Shown here: positions 1 through 8,040 of the stretch, one piece after another
Numbering within the stretch: the first letter of the stretch is position 1
Layout: every line of letters starts with the position of its first letter
Assembly: GCA_023269935.1 (NCBI GenBank)
Contig: JAGDXC010000009.1
Location: 21,358 to 85,357 of the forward strand
Direction: 5' to 3'
DNA: 64,000 nt
Origin: Thermocladium sp.
GTDB lineage: Archaea > Thermoproteota > Thermoprotei > Thermoproteales > Thermocladiaceae
Translations under genes and position numbers: made by a program
Notes under the pieces: generated by a model
Told to the model about the DNA's origin: nothing
What the model saw: the letters and a program-made list of their open reading frames with translations, nothing else
Databases searched by the model: none

Positions 1-390
1 TATATCGATACATTAACCGATAAGGTAGAGGGGGAGTTCGATTTAGTTGTGGAAGCCACAGGCGCAATTAGTGTTGCAATGGAGTCAATAAAGTACTTGG
101 CGGCCGGTGGGGTCATGGTTCTCCTAGGCGTTTATCCCCAGGGAGGCGAGGCGCATGATGTGGGGTCTCTTCTAACTGATGCCGTACTTAATAATAAAGC
201 AATAATTGGCTCAGTAAATGCATCCATAAAACACTTCGAGAACGGGCTTCAGCACATGGTTAAAAGTAAGGCCATTCATGGTGACTGGTTAAATAAATTA
301 ATAACTAAGGTATCTACGCTAGATAACTATGGCGAAGCATATACTTGGACCCATGAAGATATAAAAACTGTTCTCAAGATAAGCGAGTAA
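1..390 (+). CDS. Glucose/aldose 1-dehydrogenase-like (MDR family), 3' part
   Basis: The reading frame is open from base 1, so the gene begins before the window; 129 codons remain and end in TAA. The visible part is the end of the NAD(P)-binding domain and the C-terminal part of a medium-chain zinc-type dehydrogenase: an acidic strand followed by EATGA, then a hydrophobic GGVMVLLGVYP turn, then NNKAIIGSVNAS and a C-terminal helix. This layout is that of archaeal glucose 1-dehydrogenase of the Entner-Doudoroff pathway. The catalytic zinc ligands lie outside the window, so the substrate cannot be settled here; another sugar or alcohol dehydrogenase of the family is possible. An internal GTG at 49 is not the real start. 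Confidence 0.7.
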   Translation, partial: YIDTLTDKVEGEFDLVVEATGAISVAMESIKYLAAGGVMVLLGVYPQGGEAHDVGSLLTDAVLNNKAIIGSVNASIKHFENGLQHMVKSKAIHGDWLNKLITKVSTLDNYGEAYTWTHEDIKTVLKISE

Positions 391-454
391 TTCATGTCAT
401 TCATAGGAGTGGCTCTGCTTGTTCAATTTTTAAATAATATTAGCAAAACAGTAA

Positions 455-490
455 ACTACCCCGCCCTTACGGGTGGGATCTCTAGTGAGG
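455..490. repeat. GC-rich hairpin, possible IS605-type end
   Basis: In the 204-base gap after the dehydrogenase, bases 460-466 and 471-477 form a 7-bp GC-rich stem (one G-T pair) with a TTAC loop. Such hairpins, with a CCCGCCCT core, mark the right ends of IS200/IS605-family elements. Similar cores appear at 11423-11440 and 55511-55531. No transposase remains next to this copy. It could also serve as a terminator for the upstream gene. The rest of the gap shows nothing recognisable. Confidence 0.35.
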
Positions 491-594
491 AAAGATGAAT
501 TTTAGTGCAAGGATTGGCCTTGTTTATCAAAAATTGAAAACAATTAATGATTGCAGCATCTGACCTTTTCTTGCCGAGATGAATTATTTTATCT

Positions 595-1482
595 TTATAT
601 AATTATTGATGCGTAATCCATGGGTGGAACCAGCAACTCGCCGCGCCACCTAAGCTCTGCGGTTATTGTCTTGACCACTCCCTCCCTTGGTAATTCTAGC
701 CTTAATACTCGCGGCGTTGGATTACCTATAAATATTAATAAGCCGCCGCGCCACTTGACCTTGATGGTTACTGTATCATTTTCCTCTATTTCCCATGAAG
801 CATCGTGAAGCAATAGACGCCCCTCCATTGCTTGCACTTGAGATGTGGAAACCGTGTAAGCCCTGCGTAAATTATTGAATTGGAGGAGCAAACCATTGCC
901 TACCCCCTCCACAACTAACCAATCCAAGTAACTTAAGTGATCCACCCCCACAATTAGCGAGCCCTTCATAGCGGTTAAGCCCATTGCCCTTCGAAAAACC
1001 GTTAATTCGCGCAGAGCCTCACGAGGAGTCCTTGGATGATAAGTCTCTAATAGCTTAAGAGCATGCCGTTCATGATTATATGAAATAAAGGCATCCGCTA
1101 ACGCTAATGGATCTACACTACCATAAAGCTCAAGTAACCTTTGATAAGCAGAGGCATGATTAAAGGCACGAAGCCTCAAGCAAAGAAGCTCATCAAGATC
1201 ACCGGCAGCACATTCATCCTTTATCCTGTTTTTTAGCTTCCGCATTTTTTCAATGGCTTCCGGCGTCTTTTGATTCCTTAAAGTATGCTTAGTGACCAAA
1301 TACATCGATAATATATCCTCTGAATTCATGAATAGGGTTAATGCATTATCATACGAATCGGAGAAGCCGAAGAGGGCTAGGGTTAATGCATCATCGAAAT
1401 TAGATGCAGCGATTCCCTGAACCAATTCTATTGCTTCCCTAATGCTTTTAAGAAGCGCAGCGTTGGGTAGCCAGATCCTCAT
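595..1482 (-). CDS. Hypothetical protein, 295 aa
   Basis: I do not recognise this protein. The N-terminal two thirds (about residues 1-170) look all-alpha, with repeated leucine/alanine-rich helices; the C-terminal third is rich in short beta strands (GSLIVGVDHLSYLDW, then TVTIKVKW and GGLLIFIG). There is no signal peptide or membrane segment. The Met start at 1482 has an AT-rich CCTTAAAAG element about 29 nt upstream. It stands alone on the minus strand, divergent from the zinc-ribbon gene. Codon use resembles its neighbours, so a genuine conserved crenarchaeal gene is likely. Confidence 0.6.
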   Translation of the reverse strand: MRIWLPNAALLKSIREAIELVQGIAASNFDDALTLALFGFSDSYDNALTLFMNSEDILSMYLVTKHTLRNQKTPEAIEKMRKLKNRIKDECAAGDLDELLCLRLRAFNHASAYQRLLELYGSVDPLALADAFISYNHERHALKLLETYHPRTPREALRELTVFRRAMGLTAMKGSLIVGVDHLSYLDWLVVEGVGNGLLLQFNNLRRAYTVSTSQVQAMEGRLLLHDASWEIEENDTVTIKVKWRGGLLIFIGNPTPRVLRLELPREGVVKTITAELRWRGELLVPPMDYASIII

Positions 1483-1564
1483 TAAGCTAAATCCAGCTGG
1501 AAGAGCCTTAAAAGTAGTTTTCTAAGTAGAAAAATTAATAAATGCACCTAATACGTGGCGAGTC

Positions 1565-1789
1565 ATGTCATCAGGAAGCAATTGGGAGATGCCGGAGGAT
1601 TACGAATACTCTGGCGGAGAACCAGAGCGAGTCTTAAAGATACGAGCAAAATGCCCGCACTGCGGCCACGTGTTTGAGGTTGAGATGGGAGAGTCATGGT
1701 ATAACATGGGAATATCAATAACTTGCCCCAAATGCAATAATTCATTCTCGGTCAGCAGTTATGGAGAAATAATCGGAGAGAAGCAATAA
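1565..1789 (+). CDS. Small zinc-ribbon protein
   Basis: A 74-residue protein with two CxxC knuckles, CPHC (about residues 35-38) and CPKC (about 58-61), separated by about 20 residues; this is the geometry of a single zinc ribbon. The N-terminus is short and acidic. Such stand-alone ribbons in archaea often act in nucleic acid or ribosome-associated complexes, but nothing here tells which. An ATTAATAA box lies about 27 nt before the ATG, which fits a leaderless transcript. It converges on thiI with only 15 bases between the two stop codons. Confidence 0.65.
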   Translation: MSSGSNWEMPEDYEYSGGEPERVLKIRAKCPHCGHVFEVEMGESWYNMGISITCPKCNNSFSVSSYGEIIGEKQ

Positions 1790-1804
1790 ATAAACCCTTA
1801 AAAA

Positions 1805-2998
1805 TCAAGTAAGCATACCCATAACATCCTCCCTCAGCTTGCCTATATCTATCTCGCTCATGCGTTTAATCACGAGCTTACTTAAGGCATACTGAACTTC
1901 TGTCTCCACCTTCCTAGCCTCCTCAGCTATTAGCTGAGGATTAGCCTTTGTTCTAGGTTTCCTAGATAATATAATGCATGCCTCAACGGATTTAACCGAC
2001 TCCTCAAATGTCCCTATTCTCCTCGCTATTTCAGTTATTTCGCTCTTATCAAGCCCTATAAGTGGTCTATAGATTGGCATATCAATGCCCAGCGACGATG
2101 CATAGAGATTATGTAGAGTCTGACTACTTACTTGACCCATTGATTCACCAGTGGCCATACCTAGGTAACCGCCCTCCCTCGCCACCTTGTCTCCAATTCT
2201 ATAAAGTACATACTTGAACACGGTATTCCATACATGAGGATTAACGCGTTGCTGAATCGCCGAAGCTATCTTTCTGCAATCAACTATGTAGAGGGTGGGA
2301 TCATAACCATACACCCAATTATCATAAAGTGCCTTGCTAACTCTTATAAATCTCTCAATATCCATCCCTATTAAGCTACAGAAGAGCATATCAACATAAA
2401 CTCCTCGCTTCATCATTAACCACGCAGCAGCTGGGCTATCAATACCGCCGGAGACTAAACCAAGTACCTTGCCTTCCTGTGAACCCAATGGGAGCCCACG
2501 AGGCCCTGGAATCACTTCATGATATAGGTAGGCCTTATCATACCTCACCTCAATGAATAACTCAATATCCGGGTTCTCTAGGTTAACTCCATTAGAGGAA
2601 TTAAACAGAGCGGAACCCACTGCCCTCGCTACATCAATCGACTTAAAGCTATGAACGCCGATCCTGCGTACCCGCACGGCAAATTTCTTGCCATTAACTA
2701 TATTGCTCCAAACCATAACTGCATGCCTCACAAGTTCCTCCAGGCTAGTCGTATTCACCTCAATTGCAGGCGATGTAGACACTACACCAAATACTCGAGA
2801 CGCGGCAATTGCCGCAGCATCTGCTTGTGGAGTATGTATTAATATTCGTCCCTGCGTCTTGCTTATGTCATGGAAATCAATGTTATGTCTTTTCAAGGCA
2901 TCCTTTAAATTATACATAAGGAGATGCTCCATCTTCTTTCTGCTGGCGGCCGCCTTTATCGCTATCTCGCTATACCGTACAAGAACCACATCATTCAT
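1805..2998 (-). CDS. thiI: tRNA 4-thiouridine synthase ThiI
   Basis: 397 residues with the ThiI layout: an N-terminal ferredoxin-like/THUMP region (about 1-170) that binds tRNA, then the PP-loop ATPase with SGGIDSP at about 183-189. The enzyme adenylates U8 of tRNA and inserts sulfur; the family also feeds sulfur to thiamine synthesis. Cys340 (EAC) matches the cysteine needed for catalysis in E. coli ThiI. The C-terminal rhodanese domain of the bacterial enzyme is missing, as in other archaea, so sulfur must come from another donor. The start is supported by a TATAT box at 3021-3028, 26 nt upstream. The stop is TGA. Confidence 0.9.
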   Translation of the reverse strand: MNDVVLVRYSEIAIKAAASRKKMEHLLMYNLKDALKRHNIDFHDISKTQGRILIHTPQADAAAIAASRVFGVVSTSPAIEVNTTSLEELVRHAVMVWSNIVNGKKFAVRVRRIGVHSFKSIDVARAVGSALFNSSNGVNLENPDIELFIEVRYDKAYLYHEVIPGPRGLPLGSQEGKVLGLVSGGIDSPAAAWLMMKRGVYVDMLFCSLIGMDIERFIRVSKALYDNWVYGYDPTLYIVDCRKIASAIQQRVNPHVWNTVFKYVLYRIGDKVAREGGYLGMATGESMGQVSSQTLHNLYASSLGIDMPIYRPLIGLDKSEITEIARRIGTFEESVKSVEACIILSRKPRTKANPQLIAEEARKVETEVQYALSKLVIKRMSEIDIGKLREDVMGMLT

Positions 2999-3020
2999 TA
3001 AGAGACAAATAGATACAGCG

Positions 3021-3028
3021 TATATAAC
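3021..3028 (-). promoter_or_regulatory. TATA box of thiI
   Basis: GTTATATA on the minus strand, centred 26 nt before the thiI ATG, with no ribosome-binding site between. This is the spacing expected for a leaderless archaeal transcript. Confidence 0.5.
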
Positions 3029-3056
3029 TCTTTGCGAACCCTTTTCCTTAAGGCAA

Positions 3057-3200
3057 TTACTTATCCTCTAATGCATCTAGGTATTCAGGATTACAGTCAG
3101 TGTACCCTAGATCTAGGCACACCTTAAATGCCTCCTCTAGCGATTTAAAAATAGTCATGTAATGCTTTATGCATTCATCGCAACTCTCCTTTTTATCCAT
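3057..3200 (-). CDS. Small Cys-containing protein, 47 aa
   Basis: A short reading frame directly behind the aldose epimerase, 42 nt after its stop. From the ATG at 3200 it gives 47 residues with cysteines 7, 10, 28 and 36 (a CDEC pair, then KVC and DC), and an amphipathic middle. Codon use looks coding. The frame stays open 13 codons upstream of the ATG, with another cysteine there, but contains no ATG, GTG or TTG, so an unusual start (ATA) cannot be excluded. It could bind a metal or form disulfides, which would suit the thioredoxin two genes upstream in the same operon. I do not recognise a family. Confidence 0.5.
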   Translation of the reverse strand: MDKKESCDECIKHYMTIFKSLEEAFKVCLDLGYTDCNPEYLDALEDK

Positions 3201-3242
3201 GAAGAAGCAAGAATAGACTCCCTTTTTATCTTTATCTATATT

Positions 3243-4082
3243 CTATAAGTTAATCGACTTTATGGGAATAATGCTGAAGCTGGGAGATATTGACTTGCCT
3301 GGCTCAAGCATCATCAAGCCAATTCCATTATTAAATGCATCCGGCGCGCCTGTCATGGGTTCCACAGCCACTGCATTAGCCCAACTTGGCGTAAATAATT
3401 GAATAAAATGAAAACCCAGTAACTTAATGCTTATTCCCCAATCTCTCGAGAACATTAATTGAACTTCATCTCCATTGATCTTGAAACAGTCATCATACTC
3501 GCCCACCCGTGTAACTAGTCTTTGAGGAATCATTCGACCAGTAGGTATATTACCGAGCGCTTCCAATCTATAGACATCCCCCGCATTTATCAACCACTCG
3601 CTCCTGGGGGTAATGTAGGTAAAGTATGGATGAGCACCCACGGTTATGGGCGCCACTTTCTCACCAGTGTTTACCACAGTTAAACTAAACTCAAGCCCAT
3701 TATTGCGTATCTCATACTTTGCGTTAAAGTATAGTTTAAATGGATAACCTGGTTCATTCTTCAACTCTAATCCCATGGATATAAAAGCATCGCTTCTTTC
3801 AAGCACTTGCCACTCCCTATCCTTGACGAATCCATGGATTGCATGCCCCTCGCTGTTCACGGGTAATTTATATGTAATCCCGTTGAATATGTATTCCCCA
3901 TTTCTGACCCTATTCGCAAAGGGGGCTAATATTGCCATGCCTGCCCTAGTAACCTTATAATCATTGCCATAGGGCAATATTATTTGTTTATCTCCATAAC
4001 GTAAATCCGCCAGTGATGCGCCAAGTGATAATACTTCTCCACGGAACTCATTATCAGCTATGGTGAATCTATTAGTACGCAT
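3243..4082 (-). CDS. Aldose 1-epimerase family protein
   Basis: 279 residues resembling the GalM/YihR mutarotase superfamily, a beta-sandwich that interconverts alpha and beta anomers of sugars. Visible family marks are AIHGFVKDREW near residue 80, the GAHPYF motif (about 154-159) holding the catalytic histidine, and VEPMTGAPDAFNNG near the C-terminus, with the glutamate that acts as base. It overlaps the phosphatase-like gene upstream by 11 bases, so the two are translated from one message. The sugar substrate is unknown; the glucose dehydrogenase at the window edge suggests sugar oxidation nearby. Confidence 0.8.
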   Translation of the reverse strand: MRTNRFTIADNEFRGEVLSLGASLADLRYGDKQIILPYGNDYKVTRAGMAILAPFANRVRNGEYIFNGITYKLPVNSEGHAIHGFVKDREWQVLERSDAFISMGLELKNEPGYPFKLYFNAKYEIRNNGLEFSLTVVNTGEKVAPITVGAHPYFTYITPRSEWLINAGDVYRLEALGNIPTGRMIPQRLVTRVGEYDDCFKINGDEVQLMFSRDWGISIKLLGFHFIQLFTPSWANAVAVEPMTGAPDAFNNGIGLMMLEPGKSISPSFSIIPIKSINL

Positions 4083-4710
4083 TGGCTTGCTCCACCATTT
4101 CTAGAAATAAGGAACCTATTTCATCTACCTTAACTGTATCATGATGTCGGGGACGAGGCATAGTAGATAGATACACGCCGTAATCATAATGATCACCCTC
4201 CTTCTCGGACTGGGGCTCACCAAATGGCGAGAAAATTATTACATGACCTAAGTCACCATTGGAAAGCAATCGCCGTATGCCGCCATCTATTATGGAGTAT
4301 ATGGCGCATTTCATGCTGGGCTTCTTGTGTAGTAACCTTTCTATTGCAGTTATTGAAGCTATGACAGGCTTACTTCTTGAGGCATTCATCACGGCATTCA
4401 TAACTTGATTAACCTCATCTTCCGGAGTAGTCGATTCATCTAAACGTATACTATATATACCGTAGGTTGGATCCGTGACCGGCAAATTCACCGCAATTGC
4501 CTTCGTTAGTTTCATTAATGCAGAGGAAGATGGATCTGAACCACTCATCATAAGTATTGTTGACCACGCTATGTTCTCGAATTGAGGCGCATGATTCTCG
4601 ACAACTCCTCTCTCCATCGAATTAACTAGGCTAAGGAGCGTTGGCGTTTCGCACTCCATGAAGCCACCATAACCCAATCCATCTATTCCCAGGAGTATTG
4701 GATGCATCAT
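4072..4710 (-). CDS. Alkaline phosphatase superfamily-like protein, short and degenerate
   Basis: 212 residues that look like a compact type I phosphodiesterase / nucleotide pyrophosphatase: GIDGLGYG near the N-terminus (first metal aspartate), TPTL, and an AWSTILMMSG stretch near the place of the nucleophile. Near the C-terminus, where the family carries an SDHG metal site, this protein has FSPFGEP, so the aspartate and histidine are gone. It is also about half the usual length. It may therefore be a non-catalytic or altered relative. The gene overlaps thioredoxin by 4 bases (ATGA) and the epimerase by 11, so the three form an operon. Confidence 0.5.
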   Translation of the reverse strand: MMHPILLGIDGLGYGGFMECETPTLLSLVNSMERGVVENHAPQFENIAWSTILMMSGSDPSSSALMKLTKAIAVNLPVTDPTYGIYSIRLDESTTPEDEVNQVMNAVMNASRSKPVIASITAIERLLHKKPSMKCAIYSIIDGGIRRLLSNGDLGHVIIFSPFGEPQSEKEGDHYDYGVYLSTMPRPRHHDTVKVDEIGSLFLEMVEQANAY

Positions 4711-5093
4711 TGCTTATCCACCACAGCCATTATGCGATTCAGCAATGCCTTCTTTGGCACAACTCCTATTATCGTGTCAACGGGTTCCCCATTTTTGAAT
4801 ATTATAATGGTTGGAAGGCTCATTACATAATACCGCGCGGCTATGTCAGGCTCTTCCTCCGAATTAACTTTGCCGAAACCAATATCTTTCAGCTCAATAG
4901 CTAACTGCTTAATTATCGGTTCAAGCATGAAGCATGGAGCACACCAAGGAGCCCAGAAATCCACAACTGCCACTTCATGCTCCTTAATGAATTCATCAAA
5001 GTTATTCTTAGTTAAGTGACTGACCTCCACGGGTCTAGTTAATTCCTTATATTTACGTTCAAGTATCTTGTTTAATTCTTCATCATTAGACAT
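4707..5093 (-). CDS. trxA: Thioredoxin
   Basis: 128 residues: a charged N-terminal helix of about 25 residues, then the thioredoxin fold with the redox motif WCAPC (Cys51, Cys54) and the cis-proline in MSLPTI. It reduces protein disulfides in the cytoplasm, and no signal peptide is seen. I chose the ATG at 5093 rather than the TTG at 5108, because a TTTATAAA box at 5118-5125 is centred 28 nt before it. It is the first gene of an operon with the phosphatase-like protein, the epimerase and the small Cys protein. The N-terminal extension is typical of several archaeal thioredoxins. Confidence 0.88.
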   Translation of the reverse strand: MSNDEELNKILERKYKELTRPVEVSHLTKNNFDEFIKEHEVAVVDFWAPWCAPCFMLEPIIKQLAIELKDIGFGKVNSEEEPDIAARYYVMSLPTIIIFKNGEPVDTIIGVVPKKALLNRIMAVVDKQ

Positions 5094-5222
5094 AAATAAT
5101 GGGGGCAATCATTATGTTTTATAAACCTTACCCACCGATCTCTCCCTGTTTGTTGATTGCGTGCTTCTTGGGGTTTTTGAGCGGTAATAAAGATTAAAAC
5201 CCCCACATAAAGCAAGACGCAC

Positions 5223-5999
5223 ATGGCTTTTGAAGATCTTAAAAATAAGATAGTGCTAGTGACGGGGGCATCAAGGGGGCTTGGACGGGAAATCGCCCTA
5301 GAATTCAGCAAGCATGAAGCCAAGGTTGCCGTTAATTATAATTCATCGCCTGAAAAGGCAAAAGAATTAAAGCTAATCAGTGACAACATTGAGATATTTA
5401 AGGCAGACATATCTAACAGGCTAGAGGTTAGAAACATGGTTAAAGAAGTAGAAGCAACCCTCGGCAAGATAGATATATTAGTTAATAATGCTGGAATTTG
5501 GTACCTACGGAAATTTGAGGATTTTAATGAGGATGAATTTAACGCCATGTGGAGAGTTAACTTGATGGGAACAATCTATACGACATTGGAGGTTATTCCT
5601 CACATGAAGGAAAAGAAGAGAGGCAGCATTATAAATATGGCATCTAATGCAGGCATAGGAACGGCAGCCCAAGGAACCACTCTTTATGCATTAACTAAAG
5701 CGGCAATAATAATGCTAACGAAGCGACTTGCATTCGAGCTTGGGCCCTATGGTATTCGTGTTAATGCAATAGCGCCGGGTTGGGTTGAGACCGATCTCAC
5801 CATTGGAGGAAAAACTCCTGATGAGGTACATAGACTTGAGGAGAACTTTAAGTCACGTACATCCCTGGGCATGATCGGCAAGCCTGAGCACATAAGTAAA
5901 TTAGCGGTTTACTTGGGCTCCGATGAATCCAGCTACATGACGGGGCAAGTAATAGTAATAGATGGTGGAAGAATTGATAACTTAACCCATAGCGTCTAG
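5223..5999 (+). CDS. Short-chain dehydrogenase/reductase (FabG-like)
   Basis: 258 residues with the full classical SDR signature: TGASRGLG (NAD(P) binding, about 15-22), NNAG (about 91-94), the catalytic serine in MASNAG, YALTK (Tyr and Lys of the active site) and the APGWVETDL loop. An asparagine after the second glycine-rich strand (VNYNSS) suggests NADP. Archaeal FabG-like enzymes act on varied oxo groups such as sugars, alcohols or acyl groups; archaea lack FAS II, so 3-oxoacyl-ACP reductase is not the likely role. Single gene with an AT-rich box about 27 nt upstream. Confidence 0.85.
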   Translation: MAFEDLKNKIVLVTGASRGLGREIALEFSKHEAKVAVNYNSSPEKAKELKLISDNIEIFKADISNRLEVRNMVKEVEATLGKIDILVNNAGIWYLRKFEDFNEDEFNAMWRVNLMGTIYTTLEVIPHMKEKKRGSIINMASNAGIGTAAQGTTLYALTKAAIIMLTKRLAFELGPYGIRVNAIAPGWVETDLTIGGKTPDEVHRLEENFKSRTSLGMIGKPEHISKLAVYLGSDESSYMTGQVIVIDGGRIDNLTHSV

Positions 6000-6122
6000 A
6001 GTCTGGTCCTCTGGGAAAGAAATATTAGCAATAGCTAGGCTCTATCTAATTATCATGTTTATTGCTTCCTATAAATACGAGGTTTCACTAAATTTTTAAA
6101 CCGTTTCGCAAATGCCTTACTT

Positions 6123-6695
6123 ATGACATATGCGCCAATAGCATCAACAGTGGTTAATGTGCCGAGCGGAGTCACCATTACTGTTACTAATAATAAGGTT
6201 ACAGTAAAGGGGCCAATGGGTTCGTTGGAGAGGGATTTCTCATCTATTCCAATAATAATCGAGAAGGAGAACAATGATATTAACATATATGCATATTTTG
6301 CTGATAGAAAGACTAAAGCCCTTGTTGGAACCGTGGCAGGCCACATTAATAACATGATACTTGGCGTTACGCGAGGATGGAGATATAAATTAAAGGTAGT
6401 TTTCTCACATTTCCCAATGAATATAAAGGTGCAGGGAAAGCAATTAGTGATCGAGAATTTTCTGGGCCGTAAATCAAAAATAATTATTCCAATACCAGAT
6501 GGAGTAAAGGTTCAAGCAACCAAGGATGATATAATAGTTGAGGGAATAGACAAGGAAGTAGTTAGCCATTTTGCCGCCGATGTGGAAATGGCCACTACAT
6601 TAAGAGGGAAGGATAGGATAAGCCCCCATGGCAGAGAAGGGACACCCGGCGTGCTGGACGGAATATATGTTTATGCAACTGAGTTCTCCAAGTAA
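6123..6695 (+). CDS. rpl6: 50S ribosomal protein uL6
   Basis: 190 residues forming the two tandem uL6 domains: VPSGVTITVTNNKVTVKGPMG-type strands at the N-terminus and the second copy with IIVEGIDKEVVSHFAADVE near 140-155, ending in the conserved DGIYVY segment. It binds 23S rRNA near the sarcin-ricin loop and the GTPase centre. A TTTTTAAA box at 6093-6100 is centred 26 nt before the ATG. In most archaea this gene lies inside the spc operon; here it stands alone, which is a rearrangement shared with some Thermoproteales. Confidence 0.9.
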   Translation: MTYAPIASTVVNVPSGVTITVTNNKVTVKGPMGSLERDFSSIPIIIEKENNDINIYAYFADRKTKALVGTVAGHINNMILGVTRGWRYKLKVVFSHFPMNIKVQGKQLVIENFLGRKSKIIIPIPDGVKVQATKDDIIVEGIDKEVVSHFAADVEMATTLRGKDRISPHGREGTPGVLDGIYVYATEFSK

Positions 6696-6769
6696 TTCTA
6701 AGTTTCTATGCCACACGTCTCACTATCTGGCTCATGATTAACGCCACTTATAAAAGAATAACGGAACCT

Positions 6770-7612
6770 TTAGGTCAGAGTAGGTTTGTTTTCCCTTGAA
6801 GTAGGGGTTGGGGTTGCCTCAATTAATTTACTTATTGCCTTATCAAAGTAATTAATTATTTCTGAGACTCCCTTAGACTCAAGGGGACTTATTTTAAGTA
6901 TCTCTATCTCTAATGCTTGACGCGAGATTTGAATATACTCATCTAGAGGTATTACATGTGGTTCTGTTCCAATTTCCTGCCTCACTATCTCAATCCATGG
7001 AGCACCAGTAGATGCATCGATAGGATACCTTTCATCCAACATGTTTAGTATGGGGGTTAATACATTTATTCCTGGATTTATCTCTCGAGCAACGTCAATG
7101 GCTAGCTTTGTTGCCTTTATGGAACTGTGATCTGGCGTGACTATTGGTATTACATCTGTTAGATAAGGCGCAGTTATATCCAAGAACTCGCCTGAGAAGC
7201 CTAGGGCTGGGCTATCTATAATGGTTAAAATAGGCGATAAAGCCGCTAATGAACTAAATAAATTCCTCAATGGATAGAGCGGCCTATACCTATTATTACT
7301 TGAGAAGCCCGATGCAGCAAATACTAAGCTGAATTGCGATCCATCAACTTGCCATTGGCGGAGATAGAATACAGATAATGGGTCGGCGACTCTTCCATCA
7401 AGTAAATCTATCAATGTATATTGGACAGTTGGATTGGGGTGTCCAAATAGAAGCATTGATGATGATCCACTATCAATGCTTGCATCGATTAAAATCACGG
7501 GATAACGAGCCTTATCTCGCAGCCGGTAAGCAGCTAGCACAGATAGGTTCAGCGCTATGGTGGATTTACCTGTGCCACCCTTAGTGCCGCTTGTAATTAA
7601 GATAGTTCTCAT
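6770..7612 (-). CDS. MinD/ParA-family ATPase (TadZ-like context)
   Basis: About 280 residues with the deviant Walker A KGGTGKST near residue 12, a Walker B-like hydrophobic strand ending in IDSP and an IDAS motif. These P-loop ATPases dimerise on ATP and position cell structures or DNA. The gene closes an operon with a double TadC-like membrane protein and a small membrane protein, which suggests the TadZ/CpaE-like role of localising a pilus machine rather than chromosome partition; this is inference from context. I prefer the ATG at 7612, one base past the upstream stop; a GTG at 7621 overlapping it is possible. Confidence 0.8.
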   Translation of the reverse strand: MRTILITSGTKGGTGKSTIALNLSVLAAYRLRDKARYPVILIDASIDSGSSSMLLFGHPNPTVQYTLIDLLDGRVADPLSVFYLRQWQVDGSQFSLVFAASGFSSNNRYRPLYPLRNLFSSLAALSPILTIIDSPALGFSGEFLDITAPYLTDVIPIVTPDHSSIKATKLAIDVAREINPGINVLTPILNMLDERYPIDASTGAPWIEIVRQEIGTEPHVIPLDEYIQISRQALEIEILKISPLESKGVSEIINYFDKAISKLIEATPTPTSRENKPTLT

Positions 7613-7613
7613 A

Positions 7614-7856
7614 CTACTCACCGGGCTTCTTTGTTGGCCTACCCTTTAGTTCTGTAGGGGAGGGCTTCGACTTCCTTACCTGAATCTCCTCCTGCTTATC
7701 ACTAGCAAATAGCATCTCCACAATACTTATCGCATACCCCACCACAAATATAGCTAATCCAGGCATTTGTACTCCAAGCATTGAAGTGAGGTATCCAATT
7801 GGCATTAGTGCCAACCCAACTAGTTCCAGCGCTATGCTTCGCTTCATCGGCGACAA
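7614..7856 (-). CDS. Small membrane protein, 80 aa
   Basis: Two hydrophobic segments (about residues 9-26 and 32-50) followed by a charged cytoplasmic-looking tail rich in Lys, Pro and Glu. No known family is visible. It lies 24 bases behind the small interrupted ORF and abuts the MinD-like gene, so it belongs to the pilus-type operon. It could be a membrane anchor or regulator for the ATPase encoded next. The tail resembles linker sequence rather than a folded domain. Confidence 0.6.
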   Translation of the reverse strand: MSPMKRSIALELVGLALMPIGYLTSMLGVQMPGLAIFVVGYAISIVEMLFASDKQEEIQVRKSKPSPTELKGRPTKKPGE

Positions 7857-7880
7857 TCACGTATAAACTATAATTTAACG

Positions 7881-8021
7881 CTATCGCTTTCTAGAGACTC
7901 CATGGCCCTGGAAGTCCGATCTAGGTTTTGCCTTTATGTAGATCGCTCCCAATGTTGATATTGGAAAATCAATTCCAATTCAATTTAGCAGGACGGACAG
8001 CCCAGTAGCCTTGAGCTCCAT
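7881..8021 (-). pseudogene. Small ORF interrupted by one in-frame TGA
   Basis: Reading from the ATG at 8021 gives MELKATGLSVLLN, then TGA (7980-7982), then 32 more codons in the same frame starting IGIDFPISTLGAIYIK and ending in GVSRKR before TAG at 7881. The parts on both sides together make one hydrophobic helix of about 22 residues followed by a basic tail, like a small membrane or pilin-like protein. It fits exactly between the TadC-like gene (stop at 8041) and the 80-residue gene (start at 7856), with 19 and 24 spare bases. It may be a pseudogene (one TGG to TGA change would explain it), a readthrough gene, or two unrelated short frames. TGA is an ordinary stop elsewhere in the window. 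Confidence 0.4.
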
Positions 8022-8040
8022 GATAATAGATTGTTTCTAA

